The notes under the pieces are model-generated. The model made no database searches. It saw only the letters and a list, made by a program, of their open reading frames with translations, and was not told where the DNA came from. Shown piece after piece: positions 36,192 to 47,438 of a DNA stretch of 64,000 bases. The position numbers were made by a program, and so were the translations under genes. Positions within the stretch are counted from its first letter, which is position 1; every line of letters starts with the position of its first letter. Origin of the DNA: Amazonocrinis nigriterrae CENA67 (lineage in GTDB: Bacteria > Cyanobacteriota > Cyanobacteriia > Cyanobacteriales > Nostocaceae); the NCBI RefSeq assembly GCF_016056305.1, contig NZ_JAECZC010000015.1, positions 17,197-81,196 on the forward strand. Direction: 5' to 3'.

Positions 36192-37461
36192 TCTAGGCAA
36201 AGCGTATCATGATGCTACCAAGCATTCTTACTTATCAGTGCAGATGAATCCTAATTATGTAGATGCATCAACTCAACCGTCTACATTTAAAGTTTATCCC
36301 AAATTTTATAGACGTGTGCAATTAAATGTCAATAATCCAGTGCATTCTTTTATCTGGTTGACTAGTGCTATCACCCTTGAGAAAGTATATAAGGATGTGC
36401 CTTATAAACTCCGTGTAAATCCCTCAGCAGGCGCTCTTTATCCCACAGAAGTTTATGTACAGGTTCGCGGAGTGCATGGAATGGTAGATGGTGTATATCA
36501 TCTAGAAGTTGAGAATAATTGTCTAACACTAATCTATGAATTAATTGATGATGGGTTAGAGAGTTACATTATACCGACCAAATGTATCAGCGGATTCATT
36601 TTTTTAATTAGTTGCGTTTATTATAGGTCTAGTTGGAAATATCAAGACAGAAGCCTGAGATATTGCTTTTTGGATAGCGGACACCATTTAGGTGCTATTG
36701 CTGCATCAGCATATCTTCATAGCAAGGATATACAGTTAATTTTCGACTTCGATAAACTTGCTCTCAATACAGATTTAGGTTTTGAGAATAAAGAGTTTAT
36801 TACAGCTTGTGCAATTTCGGGAAAAGCGCAAGAGAAGCAAACGAGACGCTTAAGGCTGAAGGTGCCTTTTGTCTGCGCTACTGATTATTTTGAAGCGAAT
36901 CAATTTATTGAAACTAGCTACAAAGCAACAGCAGTACAGCAGAGTTACCAACAGCAACTCAAGCAGCCTCAGTTGAAATTTGATCGAGATAAATTCTATC
37001 AGACTATTTTCAACAGACGTTCATGTAGACGTTTCCGGAAAAAGTGTATTTCTCAAGAAGAATATTTATATATATGGCAGCAACTTGAGCAGCCATTACC
37101 GACTGAGAACTATGAGGAAATAGAAATTTACTCGGTTGTGCATCGAGTAGAGGGGATGTCACCAGGGTTATATAAAGGTAAGCATCTGCTGAAGGCTGGT
37201 GATTTCAGTGAGCAGACAGGTTACTTATGCATAAATCAAGCTATAGCGAGAGATTGTGCTGTAACTTTGTTTTTTGTGTCTGACTATAAAAGTTATCAAA
37301 CTGCTATGCAAATAGCCGGTTTTATCGGACAAAGAGTTTATCTGGGTAGCAACTATATGGCAATTCAATGTAGTGCAATTGGTGCTTATTATGATGACGA
37401 AACTCAAAGATTCTTAGAAACAACTAAAGATGTTCTCTATGCAATGGCAATTGGAAATTAA
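36175..37461 (+). CDS. SagB/ThcOx-type nitroreductase-fold oxidoreductase
   Basis: 428 aa with two nitroreductase-like halves. The N-terminal half has KLRVNPSAGALYPTEVYVQV and DSGHHLGAIAASAYLHS; the C-terminal half has FNRRSCRRFRKKCISQEEYL, GMSPGLYKGKH and AMQIAGFIGQRVYLGSNYMA. This is the FMN-dependent dehydrogenase fold of SagB, which oxidises azolines in peptide natural products, but no cyclodehydratase or precursor peptide is visible nearby. Another oxidoreductase role is possible. Forms an operon with the ankyrin gene and probably with 37479-37856. Confidence 0.8.
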   Translation: MLQKNNLGKAYHDATKHSYLSVQMNPNYVDASTQPSTFKVYPKFYRRVQLNVNNPVHSFIWLTSAITLEKVYKDVPYKLRVNPSAGALYPTEVYVQVRGVHGMVDGVYHLEVENNCLTLIYELIDDGLESYIIPTKCISGFIFLISCVYYRSSWKYQDRSLRYCFLDSGHHLGAIAASAYLHSKDIQLIFDFDKLALNTDLGFENKEFITACAISGKAQEKQTRRLRLKVPFVCATDYFEANQFIETSYKATAVQQSYQQQLKQPQLKFDRDKFYQTIFNRRSCRRFRKKCISQEEYLYIWQQLEQPLPTENYEEIEIYSVVHRVEGMSPGLYKGKHLLKAGDFSEQTGYLCINQAIARDCAVTLFFVSDYKSYQTAMQIAGFIGQRVYLGSNYMAIQCSAIGAYYDDETQRFLETTKDVLYAMAIGN

Positions 37462-37478
37462 GTAGTAAGGTAAGAACG

Positions 37479-37856
37479 ATGGCTAGAAGAAAGTATTCAT
37501 TTAATGGTAACGAATTTCATCCAATGCAGCCGACATCGGCAGATATTATTTTGCGGCAGCAACTAGAGTATTCTATTAGTAAGTACTTTTACGAAGCTTG
37601 CGATCGCACAATTCAAAATCTTTTATCTACTTGTCGGTGGTACGTGACAACCCACGCTAGCGCCATGACATTAGTAATTGAATGTCCCGACCAAGTTACT
37701 AACTGGCGTGTCTTACAAAAAATTGTGCCGATGGGGACATTACTCAACAAAATTGTCACCAGTGCTAAAATTCGCGTCTGTCCTCCAGAAGGTCAAGGTG
37801 TACCCTTTGAAATGAGAGTAGATGAACTCGCTGTTTACCGTGATATGGCTGGATAG
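37479..37856 (+). CDS. Conserved hypothetical protein in the SagB operon
   Basis: 125 aa, 17 bp after the SagB-like gene. It contains MARRKYSFNGNEFHPMQP, a helical LRQQLEYSISKYFYEACDRT, WYVTTHASAMTLVIECPDQV and RVCPPEGQGVPFEMRVDEL. I do not recognise a domain. The spacing places it as the third gene of the ankyrin-SagB operon, so a shared function is likely but undefined. Possibly a cyanobacterial-only protein. Confidence 0.65.
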   Translation: MARRKYSFNGNEFHPMQPTSADIILRQQLEYSISKYFYEACDRTIQNLLSTCRWYVTTHASAMTLVIECPDQVTNWRVLQKIVPMGTLLNKIVTSAKIRVCPPEGQGVPFEMRVDELAVYRDMAG

Positions 37857-37965
37857 GGAGATGAGGAAGATGAGGAAGATGAGGAAGATAAGGGAGAAAT
37901 TGTCACCCACATTCTGCACATCTCAAATCTCAAATCAATGAAAATAGAGTATCGATGTATTAATT

Positions 37966-38433
37966 TTAAACATTCTGTCTGATAATTGCAGCTACCTCTT
38001 CAAAAACCAGGTCAGCGGAATGTTTAACAACAGGGCTTAATTCTAGTCCCAAATCAAGATTTGCCGCTTCAATTAAATAAACTGTCACATCTTCGGGAAA
38101 GTCATCCTGAAATATTTTGCGTCCAGCGGCTAAAGCGTTATCCCAACGAAAATCATGCAAGTTATAACTAGGTTCCGGCAAAGCTTCCAATTCTTTGCCT
38201 GGAACTTTAAATATAGCACCCGGTTCTGAATTAGTTGAACTGGCATCAATAATTATTAATTGTTTGCTACCTCTAGCTTGAAACATCACTTCCATTCCTG
38301 CGGTGCCACAGTCATACACTCGCACATCAGGATGATGATTTTCGGCTAGATATTTTTGTAAGCGTTGGGCAATAATTACGCCTACAGCGTCGTCACTGCG
38401 GTTCAAATTTCCGCAACCGATAATTGTGAGCAT
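37966..38433 (-). CDS. hupW: HupW, hydrogenase maturation protease
   Basis: 155-aa HyaD-type endopeptidase that removes the C-terminal peptide of HupL after NiFe insertion. It has the opening LTIIGCGNLNRSDDAVGVII with an Asp/Glu metal-ligand region, DCGTAGMEVMFQARGSKQLIIIDAS, and a late His in SPVVKHSADLVFEEV. Homologous to the Hup-specific protease of other heterocystous strains. It is encoded on the same strand as hupSL but 3.5 kb downstream of hupL and separate from it. Confidence 0.9.
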   Translation of the reverse strand: MLTIIGCGNLNRSDDAVGVIIAQRLQKYLAENHHPDVRVYDCGTAGMEVMFQARGSKQLIIIDASSTNSEPGAIFKVPGKELEALPEPSYNLHDFRWDNALAAGRKIFQDDFPEDVTVYLIEAANLDLGLELSPVVKHSADLVFEEVAAIIRQNV

Positions 38434-38529
38434 GACATGCTAAGGATTCTCTAAACTATAGAATGTAGTCACACTTATGGAATAAAACTGTATACTAAAT
38501 ACATATTCTTCAGGTAATTAGGAAGTTGG

Positions 38530-38706
38530 ATGCCTACCAACGCGCAATTGAAGGGTTTATATCGAATCTGTTACCAGTTAACATATCTAATATTTCAGCC
38601 TATTCACCTCATTTGCATTGACGATCGGACTCAAAATCTATATATACTGGCAGGGCAAAACGAGGAAATAGAGTTTGAAATTACTGTAAATGGGGAGGTG
38701 CTTTAA
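38530..38706 (+). CDS. Small DUF6888-like protein
   Basis: 58 aa, short enough to be missed by length-filtered gene finding. It reads MPTNAQLKGLYRICYQLTYL, then FQPIHLICIDDRTQNLYILAGQ and NEEIEFEITVNGEVL. The TAA overlaps the next ATG by one base (TAATG), and AGGAAG precedes the start. The pair matches what I recall of the DUF6888/DUF6887 two-gene cassettes common in Nostocales. Function unknown; a toxin-antitoxin-like arrangement is possible. Confidence 0.7.
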   Translation: MPTNAQLKGLYRICYQLTYLIFQPIHLICIDDRTQNLYILAGQNEEIEFEITVNGEVL

Positions 38707-38912
38707 TGAGTCAAATTGATTACACTGCTATGTCTGATCAAGAGTTAAAAGAGTATTTCATAAAGCATCGAGAAGATAAAGTTGCACTTCAAGCTTATTT
38801 AGAACGTCGTCGGGGACGAAGACTCGAAGTAATTACTACAATAGATGATCCTGAATTTGACAGTAAAATTCAAGCAGCTATTCGTCAGCAAATTAGTGAT
38901 AAACAAGGTTAA
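38706..38912 (+). CDS. Small DUF6887-like protein
   Basis: 68 aa: SQIDYTAMSDQELKEYFIKH, REDKVALQAYLERRRGRRLE and DPEFDSKIQAAIRQQISDKQ. Charged and helical; the MSDQELKxYFxxHR motif is the recognisable part. The start overlaps the stop of the upstream 58-aa gene by one base, so the two are translationally coupled. Function unknown. Confidence 0.75.
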   Translation: MSQIDYTAMSDQELKEYFIKHREDKVALQAYLERRRGRRLEVITTIDDPEFDSKIQAAIRQQISDKQG

Positions 38913-38952
38913 GTAACAGACTTTGATTGCTAAATATCGATTTTATTATAGT

Positions 38953-39180
38953 TAGCTTAGAGGTTGTTTGAAAAGTCTAATTTATGACTTGTTTTACCGA
39001 CTAGAAGTCGCAGCTACACATACAAAATCCACCTACCCTACCCTGCGAAAACACCTTCGGTGAACGGGTTCTGCGAAGCAGTACGTGGGTTAAAAACCCT
39101 TAATGTTTTATTAGTCCGCGGAGGCGGACTTCGTTTGTGTAGTAGCGAATTCTATTCGCCCAATACCTCGACCGGAAAAA
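38953..39180. repeat. Dispersed palindromic repeat block
   Basis: A composite of short palindromes seen repeatedly in Nostoc genomes: GTCCGC-GGAG-GCGGAC near 39115-39130, GCGAATTCTATTCGC at about 39146-39160, and GGGTTAAAAACCC near 39087. No gene is evident; an open frame across it is fortuitous. Confidence 0.6.
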
Positions 39181-39228
39181 CAATGATCATGTTAGATTTA
39201 ACATGTAACAAAACAGGTATTTTAAGTT

Positions 39229-39435
39229 ATGAGCTTCAGTGATGTGGTAGAAGCAATCAAAGGTCTTTCATTTGAAGAAAAGCAAGAACTCCAACTTCTA
39301 CTCAGACAGTATCTACGAGAAGAACGCCGAGAGGAAATATATGAAAACTTCAAAACAGCACAGCGAGAAGAACAAAACGGTGAGCTAAAGTTTCCGTCTA
39401 ATATTAACGAACTGAAACAATTAATAGAAGAGTAA
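39229..39435 (+). CDS. Small helical protein, antitoxin-like
   Basis: 68 aa, charged and helical: SFSDVVEAIKGLSFEEKQEL, QLLLRQYLREERREEIYENF, then a tail NINELKQLIEE. Such proteins often precede a small toxin gene in cyanobacteria; the next gene (39498-40217) is on the same strand 62 bp away but is not a recognisable toxin. A role as antitoxin is only a guess. Confidence 0.55.
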   Translation: MSFSDVVEAIKGLSFEEKQELQLLLRQYLREERREEIYENFKTAQREEQNGELKFPSNINELKQLIEE

Positions 39436-39497
39436 TGCTAGAAGAATGTATTTAGTAAAAACTTCATGATACTTATTTTTATCTGTTATTATCAATC

Positions 39498-40217
39498 ATG
39501 GCACATAAACGAACTCTCAATAAAAAGCGTTTGACGAGAAAACAGGTTCAAGAATTGATTGAATCTGAAGGAAAACTGCACGAAGAGTTCACAAAGTTTT
39601 TTGAAGTAACTGATTCAACTGGATATAAGGATCAGCCCCTAGTCTATGAGTTACCTAATGACAAATTCTTATTTGTTTTTGATCCTAATGATCTTAGTAC
39701 TCCTGCTAAAGGAGATATTTATCCAAAAGAATATTTTTTAAAATTTGTTCAACAGACACAAAAAATTAGAGAATATTGTGCCAATAATCGAGGTAATTCT
39801 GTTGCTCATTGGTATTATTACTCAAAATATAAGGTAGAACTCATAAATCACATTGATGAATTAATTCATGAGCTTGGAGAACAGCTACAAATTAATCATC
39901 GGCAGCTTGATTTCTCGTATATGAGTTTGGATATTATATCCAAAAAAGCTGAAGCTTATGGAATTAATGAAATACAAAGCAATTTATATGATAACTTAGT
40001 TGCTTATGTAGGTGAAATTCTGAAACATAGAAAAAATGGGCATTGGGCTATTAATAGTGATTCTATAGATATAAAATATCCATACATCAGTGCAGGTGTT
40101 GATGGTGTGATGATGCCAATTAATGTAATTTGGCTAGAAATAATTGATATTGAACCGATAGATTTACGAAAACAAACTGCTAATGAGGTACAACGTTTTT
40201 CATTACGACAAACATAA
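39498..40217 (+). CDS. Hypothetical protein
   Basis: 239 aa with no domain I recognise. It opens with a basic helical stretch (MAHKRTLNKKRLTRKQVQEL), has ELPNDKFLFVFDPNDLSTPA, a helical YSKYKVELINHIDELIHELGEQL and GHWAINSDSIDIKYPYISAG, and ends with a basic RKQTANEVQRFSLRQT. No signal peptide or membrane segment. It could be the effector of a pair with 39229-39435 or an immunity-like protein; neither is supported by motifs. Confidence 0.55.
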   Translation: MAHKRTLNKKRLTRKQVQELIESEGKLHEEFTKFFEVTDSTGYKDQPLVYELPNDKFLFVFDPNDLSTPAKGDIYPKEYFLKFVQQTQKIREYCANNRGNSVAHWYYYSKYKVELINHIDELIHELGEQLQINHRQLDFSYMSLDIISKKAEAYGINEIQSNLYDNLVAYVGEILKHRKNGHWAINSDSIDIKYPYISAGVDGVMMPINVIWLEIIDIEPIDLRKQTANEVQRFSLRQT

Positions 40218-40350
40218 TTGCTACTATTTTAGATTTTAGATTGTGAAATTAGGGGCAGGTTCACCAAGCTCATCAATTAACAATTGATAATATTTTTAAA
40301 CCCGCCCCTATCAGTTCTCGATTTTTTGAAAAATCAATATCTGGTAGAAA

Positions 40351-40809
40351 CTAAAACTCTACACCATGTTTTTTGGCGATTTCAACAAGTTTCTCACACT
40401 GATGTTGTGATGCTTGAGTTAATATTGCTTGTGCTTGTTCTGGCGTATTTCCATCTTTAGGGATTAAATACTTGACATAAAGTGATACAAAATCAGCAAT
40501 GATCGCTAAACCAGATAACCCATGTTTGTCAGCTTCTTTACCAGCGATCGCAGCTACTAAACCTGCTTTAATTGGATCTGGTTTGACCTTCATAAACTGA
40601 TCAATAAGTTTAGGAACATATTCTGTTGGTGGTAAGTTATTTAACTTACTTGTTTCTGGAGTAAAATTACATCCTGCTGCTTTTGCCTGTTCTAAAACAC
40701 ACCATTCAATAAATTCTTGTAGTGCTATTTCGGGAAGGCGAGGGAGATATTTATGTAGCGCTATATCAGACACAAGCTTACCTTGTAAATTTGAGCTTTT
40801 TGGAGACAA
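40351..40809 (-). CDS. Hypothetical protein
   Basis: 152 aa, mostly helical, no recognised domain. Segments: ALHKYLPRLPEIALQEFIEW, CVLEQAKAAGCNFTPETSKL, PIKAGLVAAIAGKEADKHGL and AQAILTQASQHQCEKLVEIA. Soluble, with no obvious catalytic motif. Single gene on the minus strand between the 239-aa unknown gene and the VapC-like toxin. Confidence 0.55.
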   Translation of the reverse strand: MSPKSSNLQGKLVSDIALHKYLPRLPEIALQEFIEWCVLEQAKAAGCNFTPETSKLNNLPPTEYVPKLIDQFMKVKPDPIKAGLVAAIAGKEADKHGLSGLAIIADFVSLYVKYLIPKDGNTPEQAQAILTQASQHQCEKLVEIAKKHGVEF

Positions 40810-40960
40810 TAAGGCAAGCCTAACGCATCGTTTCTGAAAGTTTTAGTGTGTTACGCTACGGCTAATGCACTAGACAATAAATTAATTACTATCAAAACCT
40901 GTTGGTTGTGTATCAATTTGATCTTGTGCATGTAAAAAGCAACTTTTAAAGTGTTAAATT

Positions 40961-41359
40961 TCAGGAATTAGCTGCCCAAAGTAGGGAAATTTCGTACTTA
41001 TTGAACATTGAATCGGCACTTACAAGCGTCATATCTTCTATCTGTGCCTGTGCTATCAACATCCTATCAAAAGGATCTCGGTGATGCAGTGGTAATGCAG
41101 CTGCTCGTAAAGCATGAGGTGATGTAATTTCCAGCGATCGCATTCTCAATAGTGCCATCCTACTAGAAATATAACTGTCTAGGGGGTCTTCCAAGGGTAA
41201 CTTGCCGATCGCTACTTTTATCCCTATTTCCCAAATACTGGCGACTGAGAGCCATAATTCATTGGTTTCATCAGCAATATGGGCGATTGCTACCTCATTC
41301 AAATACTCTGGTTGTGTAAACCACCATAACCAGCACTGCGTATCTAGCAACAGTTTCAC
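40961..41359 (-). CDS. VapC-like PIN-domain toxin
   Basis: 132-aa PIN-domain ribonuclease: KLLLDTQCWLWWF (first Asp), LWLSVASIWEIGIKVAIGKL (Glu), LPLHHRDPFDRMLIAQAQIE (Asp pair) and LVSADSMFNKY. The four acidic positions of the PIN active site are present, so it should be active. The start overlaps the upstream antitoxin stop by 4 bp. It forms a type II toxin-antitoxin pair with 41356-41601. Confidence 0.92.
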   Translation of the reverse strand: MKLLLDTQCWLWWFTQPEYLNEVAIAHIADETNELWLSVASIWEIGIKVAIGKLPLEDPLDSYISSRMALLRMRSLEITSPHALRAAALPLHHRDPFDRMLIAQAQIEDMTLVSADSMFNKYEISLLWAANS

Positions 41360-41601
41360 TCTTCACCGCCCTCAAACGCTGCCAAAATCTCTTCTGGCAA
41401 AGGTGCGTTGAAATCATCTGGCACTACAAAACGCCCTCTATCTTGCCCTAGACTACTGAGTCGATTTGATGAAGAGCGAAATGGCACCAACTTGGCGATG
41501 GGAACGCCTCGGTTAGAAATAATAATTTCTTCTCCCAGTTCTACGCGCGACAACAGCTTTGAGAGATTCGTTTTAGCTTGATGAATATTTACGGTTTCCA
41601 T
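41356..41601 (-). CDS. Phd/YefM-family antitoxin
   Basis: 81 aa: METVNIHQAKTNLSKLLSRV, ELGEEIIISNRGVPIAKLVP (the Phd/YefM DNA-binding fold), then an acidic, disordered C-terminus that would neutralise VapC. First gene of the operon; its product normally represses its own promoter. Translationally coupled to the PIN toxin by a 4-bp overlap. Confidence 0.92.
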   Translation of the reverse strand: METVNIHQAKTNLSKLLSRVELGEEIIISNRGVPIAKLVPFRSSSNRLSSLGQDRGRFVVPDDFNAPLPEEILAAFEGGEE

Positions 41602-41933
41602 AAAATTAAACTAAGTCTATAAACTAAGTTTAGTTTAGTTATCATGGAGGTGCAAGGGCGATCGCTGTTGTTGGTGTATTGACAGTGGCAAATTTTTACA
41701 GCACAAGCAAGAACTATTATTGAGTGTGGTGATATAAAATATACATCAGTATTTATACCAATAAAACCGAGGTCAGATAGAATATGTCCAACAATTTCAA
41801 ATATAGCCGTATTGCATTATCGCAACAGCTATCCCCCAGTAGGTTGGTCAGCTTCTATAGTTATAGTCATAAATTCTTCTCTTATGCCTTCGTTATTTCT
41901 AATGACCGCACAATATCTAACAAGGTAAAAAAT
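41602..41933. other. Spacer between the toxin-antitoxin operon and the hupL terminator
   Basis: 332 bp of AT-rich DNA with one GCGATCGC. A 54-codon open frame (41784-41948) has no good ribosome site and its end runs into the hairpin at 41934-41974, so I do not call it. Confidence 0.4.
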
Positions 41934-41974
41934 ATAGCTAATGACTAACTAAAAAACAAGTAGGCATTAGCTAT
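41934..41974 (-). terminator. Intrinsic terminator of hupSL
   Basis: ATAGCTAATG (41934-41943) pairs with CATTAGCTAT (41965-41974) across a 21-nt loop. Read on the minus strand the stem is followed by ATTTTTTACC, and it begins 10 bp after the hupL stop. Confidence 0.65.
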
Positions 41975-41983
41975 TAATAACTT

Positions 41984-43579
<1,596 letters not shown>

Positions 43580-43661
43580 ATTTGTTAGTTGTTAGTTGTT
43601 ATTTGTTAGTTGTTAGTTGTCAGTAGTCAGTTGTTAGTTGCCACTGACCACTGACCACTGA

Positions 43662-44624
<963 letters not shown>

Positions 44625-45809
44625 CAGCTACACATTTTTCTATTGTTTACCATGCATGATCTAGGTGATAAAGCTTGTAGAGTATCACCCGTTTATGAGT
44701 GTTTATTTTTCAACATAAGGTATTTTTTGATTTATTTAAATTTAATTAAATATAAATTAATCTTTTTCCTAAATCTCAAGAAATAAATCAATAAGTAAAA
44801 AGGTTATACCAATTCCAAAAATATTTGCAAGATATAAATCGACTCTCCGGGGCGTACAGCTATACGCCCCTACCCATGTATCTGTATCAGTTATTTCGTG
44901 AAATGGTATTACATCTACAACGAATTTTACTAAAAGACGTGATAGTTATAACAGACATGAATATTCTCTTGAAGGAAAAAAACTTGAAATTTCAATACAC
45001 TCTTAACAAGATACGCGACTTACTTAAATAAGTCGCGTATCTGTGGCTTATTAACTGAACTCAGCCAAACTTAAATATTCACATTTTTATCAACTTTTAT
45101 AAGCGAATCAGGTGTATCGCGTTGTTTGACCTTGTGAAATAATATCATTATTGTAATGATTGATCAAGTAGTATTATTTCCCTAGTTCATCCCAAAATTC
45201 TCGTGTAAATCCTGCTATTATTGCTGGAATTTATGCTTCGTCCAGTTCCTCTGAATTTACTAGTGCTGCTAATTACATAGTTTTTTTGTTCTTCCATAAA
45301 TTTGTTCGCTTTAAGTTGATACCAGTGATAATAACATTAAATTTTTATTATTTTTCAGTAAAACTAAAATATCCTACCTTTCCTACTTTTCCCACTTTTC
45401 CTACTTTGTTACTTAGTATTGTTGGAGAAAAGATATGGCGATTGGTAAAAAAAATATTAGGTACTTAAACTTGACATTAACATTGGCAATTCCACTCTAG
45501 ATTTTTATCAATAGATTGTTTTATAGTCAAAAATTGATTCGCTTATTGGGGATGAGATAAACTCTTCTACTAATCCTCAGTCGCCCTTCGGGTGACGTTA
45601 GTTCCCATGATTGCATCTCACGTCACTTACTTGGCAAGACTGCGCTGGCTTACCAGTCACCAGTCTCAATTAGACAAAAAAGGGGAATTCCACTAAGGGA
45701 CTCAAGCCTGCGTAAATGCTATAGCCCTTGATGAAGACGCGATCGCGTGTCTTGATTGATCGCGGGCGTTGATAGACTCAATTTTCCAACAGCTAGAGTT
45801 ACGGTAATT
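44625..45809. promoter_or_regulatory. Divergent hupSL / hyp-cluster intergenic region
   Basis: 1.18 kb without a credible gene. It should hold the hupS promoter (minus strand, first 200 bp) and the promoter of the hyp cluster (right end). Structures seen: GGGGCGTA/TACGCCCC repeat near 44850-44872, a perfect 14-bp stem (AGATACGCGACTTA 45009-45022 with 45029-45042, loop CTTAAA), and a CTTTTCC/TACTTTT pyrimidine tract at 45373-45415. I could not identify a GTA-N8-TAC NtcA site with confidence. Confidence 0.4.
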
Positions 45810-46787
45810 ATGACCCCTAGCATTACAGATTCAGCAGTAAAAGCAGCGATCGCCGCTATGGCATCGGAGTCAGCAACGCCAGAAGAAAAAATCCAAATGC
45901 TGATCGAGATGGCACAAGGCTTTCAAAAAAAGCCCAAAACTGCCCAAGACTTGCGAAATGCAGTTGGGCTATATTACCGGGCGTATGAAATGTGTGGTGA
46001 GGAGTATCTCCTACTCAAAGCCAGGTCGAAAGCAGGAATGGCAGGGACGTTGCAGGCAATTCCGGATGGCGGAACTGAATTATTACTGCAAGCCAAGGCA
46101 AGTTATGAAGAGGCATTGCCAATTTTACAACAATTAGCCTCCCCTGAAGAAGTGGCAGAGGCACAGATGAACTTGGGGCTGGTATTGCAGTCGCTTGTGC
46201 CTTTCAATTTGGCACGGATGACAGACAGTATCCAAGCTTATCATGAAGCGTTGCGGGTGTTTACCTGGCAGGACTTTCCGCAGGAATACGCGATTTTATA
46301 TAACAATATTGCGATCGCTTACCTTTCGATGCCCATGGCGTCACACACAGAATACTTGCGTCAGGGGTTAGCAGTACAGTCATTTGAAGTAGCACTGAAG
46401 CATATTAATTTGATTGATCATCCTAGAGAATATGCCATGTTGCAAAATAACTTGGGCAACGCTTTGCAATATTTAGTGAGTTCCCATCCTGTAGAGAACA
46501 ATTTGCGGGCGATCGCAGCTTATAACGAGGCACTCAAAGTGCGTAACCCTAAAGACACACCTCTAGAGTACGCTAACACAATTTCTAACAAAGCCAACGC
46601 TTTATTCAACTTACCCGACGACCCCGAAAAACCAGAAAAAGGTAATTATCACAATTTATTACAAGCGCGTAATTACTATCAGCAAGCTAGAGAAATATTT
46701 ACACAATATCAACAGATAGACCAAGCAGAAATAGTCAATCAAGCATTACAAGAATTAGAATTAGAATTCAAAAATTATGAGTCATAA
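45810..46787 (+). CDS. TPR-repeat protein at the head of the hyp cluster
   Basis: 325 aa from MTPSITDSAVKAAIAAMASE (the open frame reaches back to 45756). The protein is tetratricopeptide-like: repeated segments LLLQAKASYEEALPILQQLA, AEAQMNLGLVLQSLV, EYAILYNNIAIAYL, EYAMLQNNLGNALQ and ATISNKANALFNLP-type helices. It probably acts as a protein-binding scaffold. Genes of this set lie upstream of hypF in other heterocystous cyanobacteria and have been proposed to aid HupS maturation; the role remains unproven. Confidence 0.82.
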   Translation: MTPSITDSAVKAAIAAMASESATPEEKIQMLIEMAQGFQKKPKTAQDLRNAVGLYYRAYEMCGEEYLLLKARSKAGMAGTLQAIPDGGTELLLQAKASYEEALPILQQLASPEEVAEAQMNLGLVLQSLVPFNLARMTDSIQAYHEALRVFTWQDFPQEYAILYNNIAIAYLSMPMASHTEYLRQGLAVQSFEVALKHINLIDHPREYAMLQNNLGNALQYLVSSHPVENNLRAIAAYNEALKVRNPKDTPLEYANTISNKANALFNLPDDPEKPEKGNYHNLLQARNYYQQAREIFTQYQQIDQAEIVNQALQELELEFKNYES

Positions 46788-46859
46788 CTGATATTTTTTC
46801 AATTCAATTCCCAATTACCAATTCCCAACTAACATGAGTAATATTTTGAGTAATTAAAC

Positions 46860-47099
46860 ATGAGTAATTTTCTTACAAATATGGCAGATGGTGACTTGAA
46901 CCTAACAACAGGATTATTATGGTTAATACTGGCAACAGTTGTATCTATGATTGGCGGTGCTATTGGCGGAATAATATTAGCAGGTAAAGATATAGGTTAT
47001 TCTTTTTCAGCAATGCTTGGTGCATTATTTGCTCCTGCTGGTGCAATTCCTGCTATACTCTTAGGACTTATTTTACTGACTTTATTATCAAATTATTAG
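46860..47099 (+). CDS. Small two-helix membrane protein, hyp cluster
   Basis: 79 aa, hydrophobic. Two membrane segments: GLLWLILATVVSMIGGAIGG and FSAMLGALFAPAGAIPAILL, the latter continuing GLILLTLL. No charged catalytic residues. A counterpart occurs in the extended hyp operon of PCC 7120 (asr0689/asr0690 type, from memory). It lies 8 bp before the next small membrane gene and is presumably co-transcribed. Confidence 0.75.
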   Translation: MSNFLTNMADGDLNLTTGLLWLILATVVSMIGGAIGGIILAGKDIGYSFSAMLGALFAPAGAIPAILLGLILLTLLSNY

Positions 47100-47107
47100 G
47101 AGGTAGC

Positions 47108-47332
47108 ATGATAGAAATAGGGTGGTTTTCCGCAAAATTATTTTTTAAAGGAAAGCTATTACGCGACCCCATGCATTTTATTCGACAAACTGCAATTGGC
47201 ACTAGCATTGGTTTTCTATTACTAGTATTGCTAGCTCAAGTTGATATTCCCTTTTGTTTACCAATAACATTGTCTAGCTTAGCAACTGGCATAATGATGC
47301 CATTTCTTCTCAAGGATTTCAAAATGAAATGA
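47108..47332 (+). CDS. Second small membrane protein, hyp cluster
   Basis: 74 aa with an amphipathic N-terminus (IEIGWFSAKLFFKGKLLRDP) and two predicted membrane segments: TAIGTSIGFLLLVLLAQVDI and CLPITLSSLATGIMMPFLL. AGGAGG lies 4 bp before the ATG. Together with the preceding gene it may anchor a hydrogenase assembly factor to the membrane; this is inferred from position only. Confidence 0.75.
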   Translation: MIEIGWFSAKLFFKGKLLRDPMHFIRQTAIGTSIGFLLLVLLAQVDIPFCLPITLSSLATGIMMPFLLKDFKMK

Positions 47333-47438
47333 GGTGTTAGTTGTTAGTTGTCAGTTGTTAGTTATTATATTTTATTTACTTGCTGACCACTAACCACTGA
47401 CTACTGACCACTGACCACTGACCACTGACCAATGACTA

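Noticed and set aside
41784..41948. 54-codon plus-strand open frame between the toxin-antitoxin pair and hupL
   Set aside because: No ribosome site, Ser/Tyr-rich, ends inside the hupSL terminator; probably fortuitous.
44825..45031. 68-codon open frame in the hupS-hyp interval
   Set aside because: Its beginning is a GGGGCGTA/TACGCCCC repeat and its end runs into a hairpin; no homology recognised.
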